Source: Pseudomonas californiensis (GTDB taxonomy: Bacteria > Pseudomonadota > Gammaproteobacteria > Pseudomonadales > Pseudomonadaceae). Taken from it: a DNA stretch of 64,000 nucleotides. Within the stretch, counting starts at the first letter, position 1. Every line of letters begins with the position of its first letter. Of the stretch, positions 58,846-64,000 are shown one piece after another. The notes beneath the pieces are model-generated. The model was not told where the DNA came from. It was given only the letters and a program-made list of their open reading frames with translations, and did no database searches. Location of the stretch: assembly GCF_021147775.1 (NCBI RefSeq), contig NZ_JAGTPK010000023.1, forward strand, positions 18,725 to 82,724, given 5' to 3'. The position numbers and the translations under genes are program-made.

Positions 58846-59028
58846 TCAGCTCGGCTTGGCGCCGGAGTTCTGCAACCGGAATTTTTCCTTGCGCTCGATC
58901 TGGACCACTTGTGCGTTGTGCACAGTGATTTCAACAGCCCCAAAACGCAGGTCACGCAGCGCACTCTGAATCTCACGCAGAATTGCTGCTTCGTCCTGAC
59001 CGTCAACACTACGTAGAGATGCGCTCAT
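58846..59028 (-). CDS. oscA: OscA, small DUF2292 protein for organosulfur use
   Basis: 60-aa protein: MSASLRSVDGQDEAAILREIQSALRDLRFGAVEITVHNAQVVQIERKEKFRL. The ATG at 59028 is preceded by AAGGAA at 7-nt spacing; the longer open frame upstream is not coding-like. It matches the YezD/DUF2292 family. OscA in Pseudomonas, encoded just upstream of sbp, is needed for growth on organosulfur sources and for chromate resistance. The molecular function is unknown; the IxVHNGxVVQIE-type core suggests nucleic-acid or ligand binding. An inverted repeat 88-112 bp upstream may bind CysB. Confidence 0.87.
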   Translation of the reverse strand: MSASLRSVDGQDEAAILREIQSALRDLRFGAVEITVHNAQVVQIERKEKFRLQNSGAKPS

Positions 59029-59115
59029 TATCTGATTCCTTGAAATAGGGGAGCCGGCCATCGCGACTGGGGGCGATGACGTGTGGCGGTAGGGCAATAA
59101 TAATGAGGCGCGGAT

Positions 59116-59140
59116 ATTCTTAAAAAGACTATTTAAGAAT
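59116..59140. promoter_or_regulatory. Inverted repeat upstream of oscA
   Basis: ATTCTTAAA (59116-59124) and TTTAAGAAT (59132-59140), perfect 9-bp arms, 7-bp spacer, about 90-110 bp before oscA. A good candidate for a LysR-type (CysB) site controlling sulfate-starvation expression. Confidence 0.55.
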
Positions 59141-59215
59141 GCAGATATAACCAAAGGAAATTACGGAGTTGAAACGTCCAACAAGATGCGCCTGATGCCT
59201 CGGCTGGCTTGGCGT

Positions 59216-61165
59216 TCAAGGCTGCTCAGGCGTTTTGAGCGGTGATGCGGCAGGGATAAGCACTTGCGTCCAATCGATCAATTCGGGAGGCATCGGTCGC
59301 GCGAACCAATACCCCTGACCCAGCTGACAGCCGTTGGCGAGCAGGAGCGAAGCCTGATCGACGTGCTCGATCCCTTCCGCCAGCACCTTCATGCCCATGC
59401 TGCTGGCGAGCGCGATAACTGCTCGCACAATGGCGATATCGTCATCATCTTCGGGCAGTCCGGCCACAAAGCCTTGATCGATTTTCAGCTTCTGCACCGG
59501 CATGCGCTTGAGCCGCAACAGCGACGAGTAGCCGGTACCGAAATCATCGATGGCCAGACTCAGGCCCAGCTCGCGCAGACGGTGAAGCTGTTCAATCGCC
59601 CGCTCGGGGTCTTCCATCACCGCGCTTTCAGTTACCTCCAGTTCGAGAAAAGCCGGATCAAGGCCGGTATCGCGCAGCACTTGGGCCACCTGACTGTGCA
59701 GATCGCCACGGCCGAACATCCGGCTGGACACGTTGACCGCGACAAAATCCGCCGCAAAACCCAAGGCCCGCCACTGCTGCATCTGGCGACACGCTGCCTC
59801 CAGCACCCAGGCGTCAATGTCGGCGATCAGACCGTTTTGCTCCGCAATCGGGATGAACTCGCCTGACGATACCATGCCGCGCGACGGATGCTGCCAGCGC
59901 ACCAGCGCTTCCACCCCACACATGCGGCCATTGGAGAGATCATGAACCGGCTGATAGAAAACCCTCAGTTCCTGCTGCTGTATGGCTCGACGCAACTCAC
60001 CGGCCAGCAATACCCGTTGCCTGGCATGGGCGGTCAGCTCTTCGGTGTACAGCGCATAGCGCTCCCGCCCTTCACTCTTGGCCTTGAACAGCGCCGAGTC
60101 TGCATTGCGCAGAAACTGCTCATCCGTCAGCGCATCGTCCGGGAACAGGCTGATACCTGCGCTTGCGGTGATGAACAGCTGATGCCCAGCGACTGAAAAA
60201 GGCGCTTTGAATACCTCGATCACCTGCTGCGCCAGCGCAGCCGCCTGGCCCATCTGCTGGCAGTTTTTGACCAGCAGGGCAAATTCGTCCCCACCCAGCC
60301 GCGCCAGCGTCATTTCGTCATCGAGCAGCCCCTTCAGCCGCTCGGCCACCATCTTGAGTACGTCATCACCCACGCTGTGGCCCAGACTGTCGTTGATGGT
60401 CTTGAAATGATCCAGATCGACCAGCAGCAATGCGCAACCGCGCTTGCTCGTCCGGGCAGAAGTCAGTGCCTGGCTGATCCTGTCCGTAAGCAACAGTCGA
60501 TTGGGCAGGTCAGTCAACGCATCGTAATGCGCCAACCGAGCCAGCTCCTGCTCGGAGCGCCTGATCGCGCTGAGGTCGGAGAACACCGCGACGAAATGCT
60601 TGGGCTGGTCATCCTTGCCTTTGACGGCGCGAATCGTCTGCCACTGTGGATACACTTCCCCACTCTTGCGCCGATTCCAGATTTCGCCGCTCCACTGCCC
60701 GGCGCTGAGAATCGAACGGTACATCTGCCGATAGAACTCAGGGCCATGCCGACCGGACTTGAACTTGCTGGGGTTGACGCCCAGCACCTCATCGGGCTGA
60801 TAACCGGTGATGCCCACAAATACACGATTGACGTGAACAATGTTGCCCTTCGCATCGCTGACCAGCACGCCTTCAAGGGTACTGTCGAAGACTGCCGCCG
60901 CAAGACGGAGCCGATCGGTGTCTTCCTGTTGCCGTTCAAGCAGAGCCTTGCCGCGCCTGTTCGTCATCAGCCGTTCACGTGCGACAAAGATCATGACCGC
61001 GCTCAGCAGCACCCACGCGTAACCGCCTATCTGCTGCCCCCGCGCCAACAGAGCCGGATCTTCGATGAATAAGGGCAGCCAGTGGTTGCACGCTGCTAGC
61101 CAAAGGATGGCCAGCAAGCCATACAGAATGGCCGCTCGCAGGGCGCATACAGTCGTTTGAGCCAT
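59216..61165 (-). CDS. Membrane-anchored PAS-GGDEF-EAL protein
   Basis: 649 aa c-di-GMP enzyme. Two N-terminal membrane segments (ILYGLLAILWLAACN and GGYAWVLLSAVMIFVA) enclose a short periplasmic loop of about 20 residues. A PAS domain follows (about 85-200: VFDSTLEGVLVSDAKGNIVHVNRVFVGITGYQPDEVLG), then GGDEF (RLGGDEFALL near 290) and EAL (GVEALVRW near 418; IDDFGTGYSSL; IKIDQGFV-like KIDQGFVAGL). The EAL residues for catalysis are present, and the GGDEF motif is canonical, so it may be bifunctional. No RxxD inhibitory site was checked reliably. Stand-alone gene. Confidence 0.92.
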   Translation of the reverse strand: MAQTTVCALRAAILYGLLAILWLAACNHWLPLFIEDPALLARGQQIGGYAWVLLSAVMIFVARERLMTNRRGKALLERQQEDTDRLRLAAAVFDSTLEGVLVSDAKGNIVHVNRVFVGITGYQPDEVLGVNPSKFKSGRHGPEFYRQMYRSILSAGQWSGEIWNRRKSGEVYPQWQTIRAVKGKDDQPKHFVAVFSDLSAIRRSEQELARLAHYDALTDLPNRLLLTDRISQALTSARTSKRGCALLLVDLDHFKTINDSLGHSVGDDVLKMVAERLKGLLDDEMTLARLGGDEFALLVKNCQQMGQAAALAQQVIEVFKAPFSVAGHQLFITASAGISLFPDDALTDEQFLRNADSALFKAKSEGRERYALYTEELTAHARQRVLLAGELRRAIQQQELRVFYQPVHDLSNGRMCGVEALVRWQHPSRGMVSSGEFIPIAEQNGLIADIDAWVLEAACRQMQQWRALGFAADFVAVNVSSRMFGRGDLHSQVAQVLRDTGLDPAFLELEVTESAVMEDPERAIEQLHRLRELGLSLAIDDFGTGYSSLLRLKRMPVQKLKIDQGFVAGLPEDDDDIAIVRAVIALASSMGMKVLAEGIEHVDQASLLLANGCQLGQGYWFARPMPPELIDWTQVLIPAASPLKTPEQP

Positions 61166-61322
61166 CGGAAAACCAAAACCCTTATGAAATGAAAGGATTA
61201 TAGAACAGGAAACATCCTGCGACTCTTATCTAAAAGGGTGACTGGTTTTCTGTGTGATGTCAGTGATAATGCGTGCTACTACTTATTTCTTCACGAGTGT
61301 CTTTACGAGGGCCAAACAGCCT

Positions 61323-62507
61323 ATGTGGTACAACGGTTTGCTCGACCTTTCTGTCTGGCAGGTAATAGCAGTCACACTGGCCATGACCCATGTGACGATT
61401 GTCGGCGTCACGGTCTATCTGCACCGCTACTCTGCCCACCGTTCACTTGAATTGAACGCCGGGCTCAAGCACTTTTTCCGTTTCTGGCTGTGGCTCACCA
61501 CTGCCCAGAACACCCGCGAGTGGACTGCCATCCACCGTAAACACCACGCAAAATGCGAAACCGTTGACGATCCGCACAGTCCGGTCGTGAAAGGCTTGTC
61601 GACCGTGCTGCGCAAAGGCGCCGAGCTGTATCGCGAAGAAGCCCAGAACCAGGACACCCTGCGTATCTACGGCAAGAACTGCCCGGAAGACTGGATCGAG
61701 CGCAACCTGTACTCGCGTTACAAAATGCTCGGTATCGCCCTGATGGCGGTTATCGACCTCGTGCTGTTCGGCGCGCTGGGCATCACCGTCTGGGCGATCC
61801 AGATGATGTGGATTCCATTCTGGGCGGCAGGCGTGGTGAACGGCCTCGGGCATGCGGTGGGCTATCGCAACTTCGAATGCCGTGATGCCGCGACCAATCT
61901 GGTGCCGTGGGGCATCGTGATCGGCGGCGAAGAGCTGCACAATAACCACCACACCTACCCCAATTCCGCCAAGCTGTCGGTCAAGCCGTGGGAATTCGAC
62001 ATGGGCTGGGCGTGGATCAAGCTGTTCAGTTTCCTGGGTCTGGCCAAGGTCCAGCGGGTCGCGCCTATTGCTCATCGAGTCGAAGGCAAGGGCCATCTGG
62101 ACATGGACACCGCGATGGCGATCCTCAACAACCGGTTCCAGATCATGGCGCAGTATCGCAAGCTTGTGATCGGCCCGCTGGTTGCCCAGGAGCTTGCCAA
62201 GGCCGATGCATCGGTTCGCCACCAGTTCCACCGCGCCAAGCGCCTGCTGTCGCGCGAAACCAGCCTGCTGGATGACAAGCACCATCTGCGTATCCAGACC
62301 ATGCTGGAACACAGCCATGCGCTGAAAGTGATCTACGAAAAACGCCTGGCGTTGCAGCAGATCTGGGTCAAGACCAGCAGTAACGGCCATGACATGTTGT
62401 CGGCGATAAAAGAGTGGATTCACGAAGCCGAAGCCAGTGGCATCCAGTCACTGCGCGACTTCGCAGACCAGCTCAAAACCTACTCGCTGCGCCCCGCACA
62501 AGCCTGA
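61323..62507 (+). CDS. desB: Acyl-CoA delta-9 fatty acid desaturase (DesB-like)
   Basis: Di-iron membrane desaturase that introduces cis double bonds into exogenous fatty acids as acyl-CoA. The ATG at 61323 gives 394 aa beginning MWYNGLLDLSVWQVIAVTLAMTHVTIVGVTVYLHRYSAHR, the conserved opening; earlier in-frame GTG/ATG codons are unlikely. His boxes: HRYSAH (34-39), HRKHH (71-75) and HNNHH (206-210), all intact. Four membrane segments. In P. aeruginosa DesB is controlled by DesT, which is not in this window. A strong hairpin follows the gene. Confidence 0.93.
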   Translation: MWYNGLLDLSVWQVIAVTLAMTHVTIVGVTVYLHRYSAHRSLELNAGLKHFFRFWLWLTTAQNTREWTAIHRKHHAKCETVDDPHSPVVKGLSTVLRKGAELYREEAQNQDTLRIYGKNCPEDWIERNLYSRYKMLGIALMAVIDLVLFGALGITVWAIQMMWIPFWAAGVVNGLGHAVGYRNFECRDAATNLVPWGIVIGGEELHNNHHTYPNSAKLSVKPWEFDMGWAWIKLFSFLGLAKVQRVAPIAHRVEGKGHLDMDTAMAILNNRFQIMAQYRKLVIGPLVAQELAKADASVRHQFHRAKRLLSRETSLLDDKHHLRIQTMLEHSHALKVIYEKRLALQQIWVKTSSNGHDMLSAIKEWIHEAEASGIQSLRDFADQLKTYSLRPAQA

Positions 62508-62517
62508 CACCGTTGAT

Positions 62518-62542
62518 CGGTGCGCCCGCTACGGGCGCACCG
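62518..62542 (+). terminator. Hairpin downstream of desB
   Basis: CGGTGCGCCCG-CTA-CGGGCGCACCG, 11-bp perfect stem 10 bp after the stop. No T tract. Confidence 0.6.
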
Positions 62543-62643
62543 ACACTTGAACTTCCCCGCGTAAATCCTATCTCACCAGCGTCCCCCATCCTCGATTGGG
62601 AGAGGCTGTGGCTGTATGCGCACGCCGCCTGAGATACCGTCCT

Positions 62644-63642
62644 ATGGAAAAGCAAAACCTGACTGCTTCACCCAGCACCCCGATGACTGAAACACCCGCC
62701 GCCGCCGAAACATTGCTCGCCCTGATGCACGCTCAGGCAGAGGTCGCACGCCTGAGCGAACGCGAACAGCTGTTCAGCTCGTTGCTGGTGAGCGTGAACG
62801 CTGTTTTGTGGGCGTTTGACTGGGAAACCCAGCGCATGGTCTACGTCAGCCCCGCCTACGAGCGCATCTTTGGCCGCTCTGCCGGGCTGTTGCTGGCCGA
62901 CTATGGCGAGTGGCGCGACAGCATCTATCCGGACGACCTGAACTACGCCGAGCGCAGCCTGGGCGAAGTGATTGAAAAAGGATCAATCGAGGACCGTGAA
63001 TACCGGATCATCCGCGCCGACGGTGAGGTGCGCTGGCTCAGCGACAAATGCTTCGTCAGCCGCAACACCGATGCCGATCAGCGTCTGATCGTGGTGGGCA
63101 TTGCCGAAGACATCACCGACAAAAAGCAGCTTGAAGACGAACTGCAACGTCTGGCCACCACTGACGTACTGACCCAGAGCAGCAACCGACGTCATTTTTT
63201 CGAATGCGCGCAGCGGGAGTTCGAGCTGGCACGGCTCAACGGCACGCCACTGGCGTTCCTGTTGCTGGACATCGATGACTTCAAGCTGGTGAACGACACC
63301 TACGGGCACCAGGAAGGCGACACCGTTCTGCAGCGCATCGCTGAAAGCGGGCGTTCAGCACTCAGACGAGGCGATCTGTTCGGCAGGATCGGCGGTGAAG
63401 AGTTTGCAGCGGTGTTCCCTGGCTGTGCGCCGGAGATGGCCATGCAGATCGCTGAGCGCTTGCAGCGCGAGATCCAGCGCCAGAACTTTCAGTGCGGCAG
63501 CAGTACGTTCAGCATCACCGCCAGCCAGGGCTTGACCAATCTGGGCCAGGACGACACCAGCCTGGAAGCCCTCTACGGGCGCGCTGACGCTGCGATGTAT
63601 CAAGCCAAGCGCCAAGGCAAGAATCAGATCGTACTGGTCTGA
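62644..63642 (+). CDS. PAS-GGDEF diguanylate cyclase
   Basis: 332 aa soluble protein from the ATG at 62644. A PAS/PAC sensor (about 45-160: LLVSVNAVLWAFDWETQRMVYVSPAYERIFGRSAG, EYRIIRADGEVRWLSDKCFV) is linked by a short helix (ITDKKQLEDELQRLATTD) to a GGDEF domain with the active motif GGEEF (250-254) and LDIDDFKLVNDTYGHQEGD. The usual LTGxxNRR reads LTQSSNRR, a mild change. Predicted to make c-di-GMP in response to a ligand or light/redox signal sensed by PAS. Convergent with thyA. Confidence 0.92.
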   Translation: MEKQNLTASPSTPMTETPAAAETLLALMHAQAEVARLSEREQLFSSLLVSVNAVLWAFDWETQRMVYVSPAYERIFGRSAGLLLADYGEWRDSIYPDDLNYAERSLGEVIEKGSIEDREYRIIRADGEVRWLSDKCFVSRNTDADQRLIVVGIAEDITDKKQLEDELQRLATTDVLTQSSNRRHFFECAQREFELARLNGTPLAFLLLDIDDFKLVNDTYGHQEGDTVLQRIAESGRSALRRGDLFGRIGGEEFAAVFPGCAPEMAMQIAERLQREIQRQNFQCGSSTFSITASQGLTNLGQDDTSLEALYGRADAAMYQAKRQGKNQIVLV

Positions 63643-63714
63643 AATCCGCCCTCAACGCCGCTCAAGCGACCCACGCATCCGCCCATCGCCTGAATCACGC
63701 CTCACTCGGCCCGA

Positions 63715-64000
63715 TCAAACCGCCATTGGCGCGGTCATGGCCGGGTGATGCTCATAACCTTCCAGCGAGAAGTCGGACGGCTCGATCAGCTCCAGCCACT
63801 CTGGCTGGTAAACCCCAGTCTTGGCGAACTCGGGCACACGGTCGGAAATTACCAGTTTCGGCATCGGGAACGGCTCACGGGTGAGCTGTTCGTTGAGCAT
63901 GTCCAGGTGGTTCTCGTAGACGTGGGCGTGGGCGTGGGCGTGGGCGTGGGCGTGGGCGTGGGCGTGGGCGTGGGCGTGGGCGTGGGCGTGGGCGTGGGCG
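63715..64000 (-). CDS. thyA: Thymidylate synthase, C-terminal fragment with (Ala-His)n insertion
   Basis: Partial: the gene continues beyond the right edge. Makes dTMP from dUMP with methylene-tetrahydrofolate. The visible C-terminus is HVYENHLDMLNEQLTREPFPMPKL...SDFSLEGYEHHPAMTAPMAV; HxYxNH contains the His and Tyr that bind dUMP ribose (H207 and Y209 in E. coli), and the C-terminal APMAV closes over the active site. Immediately before VYENH the frame reads at least 13 consecutive Ala-His pairs encoded by a perfect hexanucleotide repeat. The normal family has only one or a few residues between the GGD motif and HxY, so this is an insertion in a critical loop. The catalytic cysteine lies outside the window. 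Confidence 0.88.
   Translation of the reverse strand, partial: AHAHAHAHAHAHAHAHAHAHAHAHAHVYENHLDMLNEQLTREPFPMPKLVISDRVPEFAKTGVYQPEWLELIEPSDFSLEGYEHHPAMTAPMAV
63922..64000 (-). repeat. GTGGGC hexanucleotide tandem repeat (at least 13 copies) in thyA
   Basis: 79 bases of uninterrupted GTGGGC (13 full units plus one base), running off the window. On the coding (minus) strand GCCCAC gives Ala-His. Evenly spaced GGG runs on the plus strand fit a G-quadruplex. Confidence 0.97.

Overview
The window looks like chromosomal DNA of a fluorescent pseudomonad, most likely the Pseudomonas syringae group. The evidence is recognition of protein families and gene order (typA-thiI-glnA-two DUF4124 genes-ntrBC, epsC-dcyD-tcyJLN, oscA-sbp-cysTWA, desB), high GC, REP-type palindromes and a secreted chorismate mutase. 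No database search was run. No tRNA, rRNA, CRISPR array, prophage or insertion sequence was seen.

Layout. 1-13 kb is core genome: the 3' part of a class A penicillin-binding protein, a YkgJ-type cysteine-cluster protein, typA, thiI, then the nitrogen block glnA / secreted chorismate mutase / two DUF4124 proteins / ntrB-ntrC. 13-20 kb holds a leftward TonB receptor - flavin monooxygenase - sulfonate-type binding protein - aldo/keto reductase cluster. A LacI-family gene lies divergent from it, with a 14-bp perfect palindrome in the shared promoter. 20-27 kb has betT with a BetI-type site, a REP doublet, and the cystine block epsC, dcyD (frameshifted), tcyJLN. 27-36 kb has an orphan Ig-like-looking gene and an organosulfur operon (two SfnB-like flavoenzymes, an LLM monooxygenase, MetQNI-type transporter), then a methyltransferase and an AT-rich orphan gene. 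37-42 kb is a TriABC-like efflux operon. 42-51 kb has an orphan Rhs-core protein, a taurine-type operon (tauD-B-C-A order), a second MetQ, a degenerate sigma-54 activator and a small hydrolase. 51-55 kb has an MFS transporter, an AraC regulator, a Crp-like regulator and an Mpo1-like membrane protein. 55-59 kb is oscA-sbp-cysT-cysW-cysA. 59-64 kb has a GGDEF/EAL protein, desB, a PAS-GGDEF cyclase and the 3' end of thyA.

The theme from 13 to 59 kb is sulfur scavenging: sulfate, cystine, D-cysteine, taurine-like sulfonates, methionine-like or sulfone compounds, and at least one unidentified substrate that crosses the outer membrane through a TonB receptor. Most of these units carry AT-rich inverted repeats upstream, which would suit LysR-type (CysB-like) control. 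No flavin reductase partner for the flavin monooxygenases is encoded here.

The most striking anomalies are: an in-frame GTGGGC hexamer repeated at least 13 times in thyA directly beside the conserved dUMP-binding His-x-Tyr; a one-base loss in a G run that breaks dcyD at the PLP-lysine motif; and a sigma-54 activator with altered GAFTGA and arginine-finger motifs and no DNA-binding domain.
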